64,000 nt of DNA from Curvularia sp. ZM96 (taxonomy: Eukaryota; Ascomycota; Dothideomycetes; Pleosporales; Pleosporaceae). Where the stretch lies: positions 4,216,001 to 4,280,000 of the forward strand of contig JAJGBQ010000005.1 in NCBI GenBank assembly GCA_022457065.1, in the 5' to 3' direction. Below are positions 45,104 to 56,940 of this stretch, piece after piece. Positions within the stretch are counted from its first letter, which is position 1. Each line of letters opens with the position of its first letter. Below the pieces are notes generated by a model. That model had not been told where the DNA came from, did not search any database, and saw only the letters and a program-made list of their open reading frames with translations. Both the position numbers and the translations under genes were made by a program.

Positions 45104-46933
45104 ATGCCAGTCACAAGAAGTTATGGACGTGGGAGATATACTAGCTGCTGGACGTGCAAGCTGCGCCGCAAGAAATGCGACGAGGCCCATCCAATATGCG
45201 GGGAGTGCGACAGCTTGGAGATTACCTGCGTCTATGGACCGAAGCCCTCGTGGATGGAAACCGACGAGCAACAACGACAGAAAGCCACCTTACTCAAGGG
45301 GGAAGTCAAGCGCAAAGCAGCATTGAGGAGAGAGAAGTCCAGCACATCGAGCAGCCGAGTTGTACAGGAAGACGCCATCCATCAGTTCAACATCATTCCA
45401 GATATCGTGGTATCTAAGAATCTGTTGTCAGTCAACCCCGTGAATTCGGTTGTATCAAACGAACAGACCCCGGCCTCAAGAAGCATCTCAACCTTTCCCA
45501 CTATTCCTGTACCATTTCCGTTTTCCCTGCTACCCAACAATCTACAACACTACCACTATTCACAACCCGTGGAGCCAGCCTCACCCATCGAAGTAGACTT
45601 CATCAATAAGTACATGGAATTCGTGTTCCCAGCACTCTTTCCCTTCTACCGACCTTCCCTCTTCGACACAGGCCGGAGCTGGCTCCTACAACTACTGAGG
45701 AAGAGCCGCATCGCGCACCATGCCGCTCTCAGCATATCGTGCTATTTCTTTACCATGGCGCTCATCGATTTAGAGGGTAGTACGGGCGATCATGTGGAAT
45801 GCAGACTGTTGCGGTGGGATGAAATCGAGCAACATACGCAAAGTTGTTTCGATAGCTTGAGAACGAATATTCTAGCTGTCGATCTCAACGGGCAAGGAAC
45901 AGCGCAGATAGCAAAAGTCGAGGCCTTGGAGAATATAGTCCACCTCCTCATCCTTGAGATGGCCCTGAGCAAAGCTGCCCCATCGAACTCTCATCTTCCT
46001 CCTGCATACGCATTGCTCAAGGAGCTCATGACTTGCGATAGTGCGTCCCACGAAACTCAAATGCAGTCTAAACTTACAACAGTCCTCTTACAAATCGAGC
46101 CTCCACTATGGACTAACCCTGCCGATGGTACCCACATCTGGTCACCCGCCCAAGCTGGGTTTAGATTTTGTGCAGCGTTACTGATCTTCATCGACATCAT
46201 AGCAAGCATCGCTCTCCAAGAACCACCAGTGCTTCTATCTTATCATGCCGAGCTCCTGGCTGAGATGGACGATGGAACCAGTCTTCCCAGCGATGCCGAG
46301 ATTCACCTCTCCGTCGTCATCGGATGCCGCACTGCTGTCATGCGGTCCATCACCGCAATATCGATGCTCAACATTTGGAAGAATGAACGAGTCGCGACCA
46401 ACAGCCTCAACGTTATGGAACTTGTTGATCGCGCCTCGCGAATTACCGACTCTCTCAAAAGCGACATGGTTAGGATCCAGAATGGGGAGACCACGAGATC
46501 TGTATCTGCCTCTCACCCCCGTGGGCCACTTGATCTGACTCTCAATTCCTCAGCGTCTTCTACGTCAACGCTGATATGGGCTCATGCAGCACAATCATAC
46601 CTTACACTCGTAGTATCCGGTTGGCAATTATCTACTCTGGAAATCAGGACCAACGTTGCCCAAATCATCGCATTGCTCGAAGATGTCCCGCCGTACCAGC
46701 TGCGCGCTCTCGCTTGGCCGATATGCGTCGCTGGCTGTCTGGCACTAGAAAAAGAGGAGCCATTTTTCTTGGGACTTTTCGCAAGCTTAGGCAAGATTCA
46801 TACAGCTGGGGCATTAGATGACGCGCGCCAAATCATGGAGAAGGTTTGGCAGAGAAGAGGAACGCTGAGTACGATGAATTGGGATCTCGCATCTTGTTTC
46901 AGCATATTGGGGTCACCAATCCTCTTAGTCTAG
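45104..46933 (+). CDS. Zn2Cys6 transcription factor
   Basis: Single exon. The chosen ATG at 45104 gives 609 residues; an in-frame ATG at 44996 would add 36, but the zinc cluster normally lies close to the N-terminus. The binuclear cluster is complete: C15-x2-C18-x6-C25-x6-C32-x2-C35-x6-C42, with the usual basic run KLRRKKCDEAHP. A basic linker follows, and then a long helical middle region (from VDFINKYMEFVFPALFPFY) typical of the fungal-specific factor domain of the Fungal_trans_2 type. It binds DNA in the nucleus, probably as a dimer at CGG-containing sites. It converges with the NmrA-like gene to its right with 128 bp between stops. Target genes are unknown; no biosynthetic cluster surrounds it. 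Confidence 0.88.
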   Translation: MPVTRSYGRGRYTSCWTCKLRRKKCDEAHPICGECDSLEITCVYGPKPSWMETDEQQRQKATLLKGEVKRKAALRREKSSTSSSRVVQEDAIHQFNIIPDIVVSKNLLSVNPVNSVVSNEQTPASRSISTFPTIPVPFPFSLLPNNLQHYHYSQPVEPASPIEVDFINKYMEFVFPALFPFYRPSLFDTGRSWLLQLLRKSRIAHHAALSISCYFFTMALIDLEGSTGDHVECRLLRWDEIEQHTQSCFDSLRTNILAVDLNGQGTAQIAKVEALENIVHLLILEMALSKAAPSNSHLPPAYALLKELMTCDSASHETQMQSKLTTVLLQIEPPLWTNPADGTHIWSPAQAGFRFCAALLIFIDIIASIALQEPPVLLSYHAELLAEMDDGTSLPSDAEIHLSVVIGCRTAVMRSITAISMLNIWKNERVATNSLNVMELVDRASRITDSLKSDMVRIQNGETTRSVSASHPRGPLDLTLNSSASSTSTLIWAHAAQSYLTLVVSGWQLSTLEIRTNVAQIIALLEDVPPYQLRALAWPICVAGCLALEKEEPFFLGLFASLGKIHTAGALDDARQIMEKVWQRRGTLSTMNWDLASCFSILGSPILLV

Positions 46934-47061
46934 TCACCCCATCGATTCAAATCCAAAAAAAGAAGCCCCTGATATTGGTCGCTACACTACATTACTACCA
47001 CTTTCAGCGTTTTAATGCTTCAACTTCTAGATCGTGAGGCGAAACATAGAAGACGATCGAC

Positions 47062-48198
47062 TCATTTCCCTTTCCAAGCCCCAACCACATCCTTCACACT
47101 TTTCGTCTGTATGTCAGGAAACTTCTCATTTAAGCTCCCTTCATGCGGAACAAACATGATTCCATTCACAGCCCACAGCCCGAATTTGGCTATGAGGCCC
47201 ACGAGTAGCGGTTTGGGGAAGTACGGGTACAGATATGGGTGCGAGGGCAGCTCCGTGACTTCATCGCGCGCAAGCTTCTCGACCGGGTCGAAGGCAACGG
47301 TAAACTTTGAACCTGCGGTTTATTAATACAGTGTTCATGAGTTAATTAAAGAGAGAGTGCGTGTGTGGGGCTGCGGGAAGTAGCATACCGCGGACGTCCT
47401 CAGCTATCTGTAGAACGCGGGACAAAGAAGTGTTTTCGCTGTAGCAATGCAGCGCTTCGGGCCAGTGTTCCAAACTCATAGCCGCTACCACGAATTTACC
47501 CAGATCCTGCGTATACGTGAAACTTACGAGCTCATCGCCCGTGGTACCCGGTAGCGCAGCTGTCTTGTGCGCCATGTCTATGAAGACGACGAGGGGAGTT
47601 AGATGGCTGGGGATGTGCGGCATCCCATAGTAGTCTAGGAACAAGCCCACGTAGAACTGCGTCCATTCCAGTCCCGTCTTGCGAAGAGCGGTGAGGCTTG
47701 GTTCACGGAGACCGTTGAGTTCGAGACGGAGGGAGCTGATTAAAGGTGGTTAGGGTAAAAGCCTTAGAGGTTATGGAGGAGAGAAAAAGGGAAAGGGGAT
47801 ACATACGGATCTTCAGGCGTGGCGTTGCCCCAGTTACTTGCTACGAAGCGCCTGGTGCAGGAGGACTTGTCTGCGGCTGCGATGAAGTTTCTCTCAGATT
47901 GTGCAGCTGCAGGATCGTACATGACGATAGCAGAGATGACGGTGTGAATGTTATTCTCCTCAAGCGTTTTAGTAAGCTGGCCCACGTTCCTGTAATCGAC
48001 CGCGAGGACCTTGGCAGCACTCTTTCCTTCTGGAATCTGTCTGTTAATTAGTATACATGTCTCGGGTGATGAAAGAAGAGCAGGAAGGCGGACCTTTCGA
48101 GACACTACAATAACTTCGTGAATGCCCTTTGCAAGGAAAGCTTCAACGATTGTTTTGCCGACGGAGCCTGTACCTCCGATAACTGCTACGGTGACCAT
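47062..48198 (-). CDS. NmrA-like / isoflavone-reductase-type NAD(P)-binding protein
   Basis: Four exons on the minus strand: 48198-48094, 48036-47807, 47735-47389, 47312-47062 (introns 57, 71 and 76 bp), 310 residues. The Rossmann motif GGTGSVG is at 8-14, followed by the strand IHEVIVVSRK. VLAVDYRNVGQL and a TVISAI strand come next, then RFVASNWG, the family's conserved segment before the active region, and FTYTQDLGKFVVA. The C-terminus (KDVVGAWKGK) is the normal end. The first intron has an unusual GTCCGC donor and contains no stop in frame, so retaining it would add 19 residues; the family pattern favours removal. Such proteins are atypical SDRs, serving as reductases or redox sensors. Substrate unknown. 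Confidence 0.85.
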
Positions 48199-50464
48199 TT
48201 TACAAGACGGCTGTTGAGATGTTTGAAAGTGTAGATATCTTCAGTAGACTGAGAAAAGATTGGTGCGATATAGCTTGGAAGATCGATGTGATGGTAGGAG
48301 ATGTTACTCTGAATACTATTCAACGCTGCTCATGCCTAAAATCTCAAAAGCACGAAACCCGCCTCCTCTTATACACCTTCTCCAGCCCGTCTCCGGAGCA
48401 ACATATCTACCGTCGGGCTAAATGCAATCCTAACACCCTAGCATCTTTGAGGCCTGAACTGCAGTTGTACCTCGTAGATAAGATCTTATGGGACTACGCG
48501 CGCGAGCTAAATGAGGGGTGGCGACGCTAGGCTCAATTAGAATACCCGCGCGGGCTCCTGATGTAGCATCTTCCGAGGCTACACGTCATATCTCGCAATG
48601 CATTGCTATTATTATAGGCTTACGGACTTATTAGAAACCTAGAACTTCAAGCATGATAGATTATTACTTCATGCTTTGTGTATATGGTTATCCTTCCCCC
48701 TTAAGAAGCATGGCGCAGGAGCCGACCCTAGAGGACCTTGCCATTTCTGAAATTGACTAGTATGCGTCGATACATCTGTTTCGCTACATTCAAATTGCTA
48801 TTAGCCACGAGACAAGTAAGACGCTAAAGCATTCAACATATTATGACGTGACACTTGTAAATACAATATTGTGGGAAGAAAGATCGATAGCTCGCATGTG
48901 AAGACGCTAGTCCCCCCCAAGCTCGGCTCCCATCCAGCTTAAAGCGCAACTACCATGCTGTGGTTCATCAGCGCCTCACGCCTGCAAGCCTAGTAGGTAA
49001 GACAGGTAGTATAGATAAGGAGGAGTAGTAACAAGGAGGAGTAATATATCACGTAGGACAACTGTTAACACTTTAATTCACTCCACTGTGCATTTAGTAC
49101 TATAGTATGGACAGATATGTCCAGTCACCGGCGATATAAATCATTATAGTTTAATCCACAACCGCTTAAATTAAAAGATTAGTGAAAAGGATCATATCTA
49201 CTAGCTATATCTAAATGTTTGATGTTACATCGCTCATCCAATCACTGCCAGTATCCATAATCAATCGCTTCTGCGGCTTAGTCCCACAGCTTTCATCGAC
49301 GATAGTGCGTCGAGGATTGTAAGCTGTGTTCTCTAATACATAGAGGTCTATTTAGATTATCTCTAGCTTTGCACTAGGAGAGAAAAAGAAGAGATAGGCT
49401 GTCTCGTAGCGAGAGTACAGATTAGAATACTGTAAAATTGCTAGATCTAAATTATTAGCTTTGTGATTAAGAGAATAATTAGTAGGTACGTTTATAGTAA
49501 TCTCGCAGCATCAACTATATTAATGTAACTACTAGATCTAATAGCTTAGAGAAAGCTACTTATACTCTGCGTGTGCTACTTATCTATTACTTCTAGAAGT
49601 TTAATACATAGATATTTTCTCTCTCGCAACTAAAACGCTACTAAGGTTATTATTATAAGCTTAAGAAGTTAAATTATATTCTAGAATATATACTTTAAGA
49701 TTAAGCTTATTTAATATCTCTATCTAAGTCGATTACCTAGGCGTTAAGAGCTTTAACATTCTTAAAATGCGGCTAATAATCCTTTGCCTTGAGTCGATAA
49801 CCGCATAGTGAAGACATTCTAGATAAAGCACATTAAATTAATAATAGAATTTAGTATTTAAGAGACGGAAGCCTGGTGAGACGGCTTGGACAGCTTACCT
49901 CGCTCGTGGAGTTTGGCTAGTCAGAAAAATCTCTTGTATCTGACTGGACCGCCTAACTCCTGTACGACAGTGGAGTGTAAGCATGCAAAACATTATCATA
50001 TTATCTATGACGCTAACTTGAGTCTTATTGTGCACGTTACCATGGCTGAATGCATGTATCTGCTGACAAGCTTAGCCCCCTCATCGCAAAACAAGAAGAT
50101 AGTTATCAAAACACTTCGTTGTAACGATAAGCTATCGGACCCTCACTCAATAGCTATTTAGCTAGAAGACCTGAGATTAATGTAAGGAAGATCTAATTTA
50201 GATCTATAATAGTCAGTATGAGTATAGGGGCGTCTACTAAAGATTAGGGACCTTGCTAAGGATGAGCTATACATATAGAGCAGTAATTATAGCTCTTCAA
50301 GTCTATCAAGCATGGCTTACTAGTGAGGTCCACCTATCATAGCTAGAATGCAAGAATTATTACTATGTCATATGCATATCAAGAATATTCTCATGTGTTG
50401 TCATCCAAGAAATGCGGGTGCTCATCTTACCTCTCCTGTCGGCATCGCCACCAAACAAAATCCT
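48199..50464. other. Gene-free region, AT-rich at 49.3-49.9 kb
   Basis: It contains CTAGTA/TTATTA-type sequence resembling the AT-rich compartment at 23-32 kb. The frame at 49886-50161 has no domain. No gene is supported. Confidence 0.5.
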
Positions 50465-53132
50465 TTATACCAAATAAAATCTCGTCACCTTGAGATCCTC
50501 ATTCCATGTATCCTTTAAATCTGGACCACCATAATTGAAGGTCCGCGTCCCACGGACCTGCACTCGACCAGGCAGAAAGACAATCTCCGGATCTAAATCG
50601 CGGTTCCTAGCAAAGTATCCTACTCGGGCATAGACGTCGCCAGTGATTCGTTTGAGCACGAGCCCAGCTGGACTGGTGGATCTTTCCACTTCGAGGAGGT
50701 AGAAATCAAGCTCGCCATCATCAGCTACTTTGGCGTTCTTACCTTTCTTGCTGCGTAGCTTGCTCGCTAGATTATGCAAGGAATCTCGTAGCCCTTTGCT
50801 AGGGCTTGCGCCGTCACCTCCTGTACGTAGAGTGTCAAAGAGGGTGCTTTTCACATCATCAAGCAGCTCGAACTTCGTGGTTGACTCTTGATAGTCGAAT
50901 GATACAGGTTTTGGCTCCACAAAATTCGTGATCCGTACCTGATTCTGCCCTGCGACCTTTCCTATAAATATGGAGAAGTCATCACCATCGATGAATGAAT
51001 GCTTGACCTTTGTGTCGGCGAGCTTTTGCGGATTGAATGAGGGCGAATGTTTCGCGCTCAGCTCTCTGAAATAGCTTGGGTCGTCTGGGATGATATAGTC
51101 CCAGTATTGGAACGGCTCGCCGTTGACCAGGATGACGAATTGAGCGGTCAGATCTTGCCAGGAGATTGGCATCAGTGGCCCAGTGATGTCAAGGTAGGCG
51201 AAGTTGATTTTGCCGTAAGGGTGGAGATTGGTTGTGCCTAATTCTGTGTGGACGTCGTTGATCTTGATTAAGGATGTGTGGTATTCATTCTCTTCTTGCG
51301 TCGCATATGACTCGAATCGAATCGCTTCTCGACTCGACATAGGCGACCAAGTTGGTGCGATGTACTTAGCCAGCCAGTCTAATGGTGTCTTCGAAGCTGA
51401 TCTGTCGAATACACGCGAGCTCAGCCAGTCCAAAGGATGTTTCTCGACAGGAAGCCCACGCAGTCTGGACAGAAGATCAGTCACGCCGTGACTTCGATCC
51501 CCTGTTTGGGCTTTCGGATCGAATCTTGAGCTTCTCCATAGGAGACTTCGTGGCAGAGATGCGCTCCACAAGCCAGCAGCATACACCCCGTTCTCTGGTG
51601 ACTGGTACTCTGCAGCTAATGCAGATAAAGCTGCAAGCTTATCCGTCTGGACTGTCAATCCTCGCTGGGAGTAGTTTTCCAAGACTGAAAACCATTCCGT
51701 GTGCCACAGACCAATCTCATCCGGCGGTGGAGGTGGCCTCTCTACGGTCATCCTCGTGCCATCTGCCAAGAGGCGGCCATCCTCGATTGTGATCTTCATG
51801 ACCCCTGATGTGTAATTCGGGTTAGGTAAATTGCCAGGGTGAATTTCAAGGCCTATGATCTTCCATGCTTCTTTGCAGTGCCACTGTGGTGGACCAGACC
51901 CATAGATCAAGAGTCTAGGTGAAAGGGTCGTCTCTTGATAAGTCCAAGCTCTCTTGCTGATGGTTTCCTCAGCGAAGGTCTTGATCTTATGTCCGGCGTA
52001 TGTGTCTGGGCATAGATATACCCATTTGACAACCTCTAGTGTCTCTTCATCCAGAGGTTCTAGAACTGGCAAACACATAGCGGCCCTGAGGCGTAGTGCA
52101 ACCTCTTCTCGATCTTGAAGAAACCCGTCTCCGCAATCGGCGGCGGCGGCGGCGGAGATTGTGATCGTAGCATTCATGTAAACAACGGCCATTCTCGCGA
52201 CCTCGCGATCTTTGTCTTCTGTGGAATCTTGTATGATGCACAATGTGTCGATCCATAGGTACTTCAAATTCAATTGACGCGTCGTGAAGATTGCGTCCTG
52301 GATCGTTTGAGGTAGTGAGCTGACAAGAACACCTTTCTTTGAAAATTCCTTCACTTGAGCTTTTGAAAGCTTGACCTGTTCAGTGGTACCCCATCGGTAA
52401 GAAAGCGCTGCATAAGCATATTGCATGTCCGACTGGGTTTCCCGGACAAACACCAGATCCTTGTCATTGTCATCGAGGTCGAGCAATCTTGTCGGCTGAT
52501 CAGCTGGATCAGGCTTCCGGCACTCTTCATGCTCTTCGAGACAGGTGCGAAGGTGTAGTTTGGCGGCGTTGAACACTTTTGGCTGATTCACACATGCATC
52601 AGGTGCTCGCATTGGGAACACGAGGTCTAGTACATTGGGTTCCTCTTCAGGCTGTAAAGCTGCTTCATCAACGGACGTGACTGCTTGCGAGCCTCTCGAA
52701 TACAATCCAAACGGAACTGCCCATGATCTGAACTTCTTATCTCTGATCCTCCCAGTCCCGTTGTATAGCGAGTCGAGGTCGAATGGTTCGCGTATCTCGA
52801 ACAAGATGGAGAACAGCAGGCCCATCGCAGAATCTTCTTGTCGTCTTGCACTTATCTTAGCGCCTGGTTGGAAAATCTCGAAGACCTCGTATTAGTTAGA
52901 ATTCCATTTAAGTATCTTATATGTGTACCTGTTGATCCAAACTCCAACGCGCCACCAACTGCGCGCAAAGACGACATCCCGCCTTCGCGAGCTTCACAAA
53001 GACATCAACGATACCTAGCTCGATCTTTTCACCTTGCAATAGCTTCGCGATATTGTCGCAGGTGAAGAGGTAGCAGACAGGGCATTCGGCGGAGCACGTG
53101 TGGGTCTTAGGCGGCGCGTTAGCAACGCACAT
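50465..53132 (-). CDS. HET-domain heterokaryon-incompatibility-type protein
   Basis: Two exons on the minus strand, 53132-52929 and 52885-50465 (43-bp intron with a CTAAC branch), 874 residues. Exon 1 is Cys-rich (CSAECPVC, CRLC), the usual region before HET domains. The HET domain contains YAALSYRWG (about 226-234), a LPQTIQDAI helix and LKYLWIDTLCIIQD (275-288), followed by MAVVYMNATITISAAAA and RAWTYQE, all characteristic. The C-terminal half (from about 400) has no recognised domain. HET proteins trigger cell death after fusion of genetically different hyphae, often downstream of NLR-like partners, and an NLR-like gene lies 4 kb away. The frame is intact and long, so the gene is probably functional. 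Confidence 0.9.
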
Positions 53133-53927
53133 CTTGTCGACGCTTGGCTTTACAGCATTCAGGATGCATGACGGGAAAGTCCAGTAGATATATTGAGCAA
53201 TTTTGCAGACGCAGCCTGATCTTGACTGCGACCAGCATAGGCGATGTGGCGCAAGCCAGCTGAGTACAAAGCCCCACCATCCTTATTTACCGGAGATTCA
53301 GGCTTCTACTGTTCCAATCAGAGTCACACCGTGATCGAATTGGTTAACGTATGTTACTGATGCCGCAAGTCTACTAGAGCCGACATGTGACAGACTTTAC
53401 ATATTCCGCCACGCCCCACTTTGCCTGATTCAATGCTAATAGGACCAGCTGTCTCAGGCCAGGTAGCTGCGCTCCCGATCATCTAGGCACGGTACAATCC
53501 TTCTATCTTTGATCCCTGCAGTTACAGTACAGTAGTAGATCCACTCCTCTATGGTAGATATTGTGGTTTTGTACATTATAACAATTCGGATCCTAGTAGA
53601 TGTAGCACGCAACTTCAACAGGCCCACCGCGTTAAAAAGGCTAGCATGGATGCTTGCCTGAAGAGAAATGCCAAGCCCAAGTTGAATGGTGTCTTTCGAC
53701 GTCATTTCCGCCCCCGGAAGAATTAACCCCTGCTCTAGCTGCACCGCCCCCAATGGCTTGCCTAAAGGTGGAGTCCTACGCTGAGACATCTCTTATTTGC
53801 TGGCCGTGGTCCTTATAACCATTACTCTCGCAACCTAAATCCTAGTACCATGCACTGCCTTTCATAGGTGCAGTGAACGCTAATTCGATCCTCACGGAGT
53901 TAATAGCTCTGCGTCAGAACTAAAAAC
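53133..53927. other. Divergent intergenic region
   Basis: A minus-strand frame with ATG at 53789 (111 residues, MSQRRTPPLGKPLG) starts plausibly but matches no family I know and ends in accidental-looking sequence. It is not called as a gene. Confidence 0.4.
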
Positions 53928-56213
53928 ATGGCCACCAAACTCTCAAAAGAAGAGAATCAGCTATTAGATACAAACGTAAGAATTCGCGATCTTAAGCCCA
54001 TTAGATAACGACATTCACTAAGCTTACTCTCTTAGCATGGCAATGTTATCAAACAGAATCATACAGATCTCAAGCGTCACTACCCTGCCATCTGGCTAGT
54101 TATTCTCTACGTCCCGCTCGTTACCGTGCCATGGATTGCAACAGTACTTCTTTCGTATCACCCGTTTTCCAGATCAACTTATTACTATCCAAAAGGCTTC
54201 GATGCTACTGAGCACAAGCAGATGCAGACATGGGTCACAACTATCTACGTGCTCAACTCCATTGCTAGCACACTCGCACTACCAATTGTTTCGTTCGTGA
54301 TCGCTCAAACAGCAGTCGTGTTTAGTCAGGAACGACCACCAGAGCGCCAATTAAGTGTGCGAGATATATTTGCTTTCGCAGATCGTGCATGGCTTGACAT
54401 TAGTGTTTTGTTCAAGCTTATTCGCGCGAAGGGACGTGGATCAAGACCATTTAACTTCTTCATTGCTTTGGCTTCGGGCCTTCTTTTCATCAGTAAGTTT
54501 GTTGACTTTGTTTTGTATACAACAGCTTACCTTGGCTTATGACTATTCATGGATGCGTGAAAGATGCTAATGGTTCAAGGTGCCCTACAGCCTCCTTTGT
54601 ATCAAATTTTGGTTGATTGGCAGAGCATCCTAGTACCGTCGGGAAAGATAAGGATTGAGCAGACCTCTGCTAATTCATGGACCAATTACTACGACAGGGT
54701 CTCCTTAGGCCCAGATGCTGAACCTGCTACAATGGAGATGATTCCTCACGCTACAGTTGTGGACAATATACGATTCGAGCTACAATCGATCCAGACGCGT
54801 GCTGCCGAACCTTACATGTGGATCGACTTCAACAGAACAGATCACTCAGCACTTGCGTCGGAAGATCCGTCATTTCGACAAGGAGATGCACAAAATACCT
54901 GGGCCAATATCCAACAGAACAACCTTCCTGTATTTTTCGCAGCATATCCTTTCAATGTGACAACAGGGACTATGCGATATCATGCAATGCGCTTCAACTC
55001 AACGATCAGTTGTAATACTGTGTCTAAGGACGTGTTTCCTACAATTTGCACTGGGGAAAAACCTTACAGCACTTCATTTGAAGTACGAAATTTGACCACC
55101 TCGACTAAAGTTCAGATTTGCGTTCCAGGAAAATGGGGAACTTCTCCATGGACATTGAGTCGTAACAGACAAGATATTCAGGAAGAGGCTTATATTCAGA
55201 GCTCAGTAAATCAAAACTCGTCCACTGTTCACTGCTCTTCCGCAACGACAAGGGGCTACTTCGAACTTGGTAATTACAGAACCAATGGCGCATACGGACA
55301 TCTGTTGAAGTCTTGGCCATCGCCTGATATCATAAAGGACAATTTCAATGATCTAGGGATGTACTGCTTGACTAATAGCACAGTCCAATGCGAGCCGCGG
55401 ACATACATCCCTACGGAGCGGTAAGCCCCACGCCTCGATGCCTGCAACAATAGCTAATATCAAAGCAGAGATCCGTACATAAGCAACGCCATAGGTTGGA
55501 CTCCAGATGAGCCAGAGTATATGCGCTGGAACGCGTCGGGCCCTTTGGTAGCATCTATTATGGCGCTCTTCGGGGAGGACTCTTGGATTCGTACCGCTTC
55601 AACCCTCACCTCAACGATGGCTGACTCAATGAACCAATCCACCCCTGCGCTAATTTGGTGGAACTCAATCTGCCAAAATCAGCCTTTGTACCGGGATAAT
55701 ACCAATCGCACTGACATTCGCCAATGTATGCCTGGCCAAAGACCCAGCGAAGTAGTGGCGGACTGGCTGGATACGTATTTGAACTCTCCTGCCACGTTGG
55801 AAAGCCTTGTGGAGAAAGGCGTAATGCTTGCGAATAAGGCAGTACTCACTATCCACAAGAACATTCGTGCACCACGTCAGCTTTGGTACGCAGGGGGACG
55901 ACGCATATCTTCCAGCTCCGGATACTTAGTCCTGAAGCCAATCTTATCGCTTCCCTCTATCATCGTCATCTCGGCCTTGCTTATAACTCAGATTGCTAGC
56001 CTTTTGTTCTGCGTGATTCTTGTCGCGCGTACACCAACCTGGACAAGAGTATTCAATGCGATGGCCATTGCGAGAATTGGAGCTGGTCTGGAGCAAGATA
56101 CATTACCGGCTGACGGAAAATATGCAGAGGATGAAGATTATGAGAGGTTAAGAACTATTAGAGTACCACTTAGTATGATTTCTTCAAACACGTTGAGAAA
56201 GCGAAGTGTCTAG
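53928..56213 (+). CDS. Large membrane glycoprotein, uncharacterised fungal family
   Basis: Four exons: 53928-53975 (only 16 codons), 54036-54492, 54580-55420, 55469-56213 (introns 60, 87 and 48 bp, phases consistent), 696 residues. A short cytosolic start is followed by transmembrane helices WLVILYVPLVTVPWIATVLL, a second around LNSIASTLALPIVSFVIAQT and a third around FNFFIALASGLLFIS. A long loop of about 420 residues follows, with many N-glycosylation sites (NRT, NST, NLT, NSS) and several Cys. One last helix comes near the end (IIVISALLITQIASLLFCVI). The large loop is probably outside the cell. No catalytic motif is seen, and the function is unknown. Similar multi-helix proteins are common in Pleosporales genomes, in my general knowledge. 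Located between a HET gene and an NLR gene. Confidence 0.75.
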
Positions 56214-56940
56214 GGAATTATAAGTATTTATATATATTATGAGGATAGGACTCTTACTCTATAACACGATAAAATGGACTTCGTTTTATATTAGTCCTGT
56301 AGACAGCATGAGAATTATTACGAAGTGCAGTTATAGCAGAGCGTTTTGTGGTTCAACTATGGATTGGTGGTGGCTTAGGTGACAACATTCCAGCTCCTCA
56401 AATAGTGCACTATCACATTCTCTAGCCACAGTCACAAAGTGTCCCAAACCCAACTAGTTCCTGCGGCGGCCATCGCGCAATAAAGTTAATGCAAGTTGGG
56501 AGACTACGCACCAGCCAACGTGTCATTACCGAGTGACTCATCGTATTTAAGAAGTTATATCGTGATTGTGTAGGATGTTGTGTTAGAGTGGGGCATCGCA
56601 TGACTTAGGGCACTGCGCGTGTCAAGACGGTAATCCTACTTAATCTAAGATAACCCTGCATGTCTTACCTCATGCACTAGTAGGCATTTTGTTGTACGAT
56701 ATGTACGATATGTGGCTGTGCAAGTTGGATAAGCGTTCGCATTATCCTTAACTTCGACTTGGGATTGGGAACCTCTCTAGATCCGATGTCTTCACCGGTC
56801 CATCCCAACCTAGCTCCGCCTTGGCAGCTGAGGCAGCAGCAGCCACAACCATCATCATTACCCACAACCTTTGCATTGAACCACACGCCAGCCTCTCCAC
56901 TTCACAGATTCCTAAGCTCAGTTCTGACACACCGTGCACC
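56214..56940. other. Intergenic region, promoter of the NLR gene
   Basis: No gene supported. The last 150 bp are CA-rich leader sequence. Confidence 0.5.

Noticed and set aside
49886..50161. 91-residue plus-strand frame
   Set aside because: No domain, no splice partner, next to AT-rich degraded sequence.
53454..53789. 111-residue minus-strand frame starting MSQRRTPPLG
   Set aside because: It has a plausible start, but no recognisable domain or continuation; not enough support for a gene.
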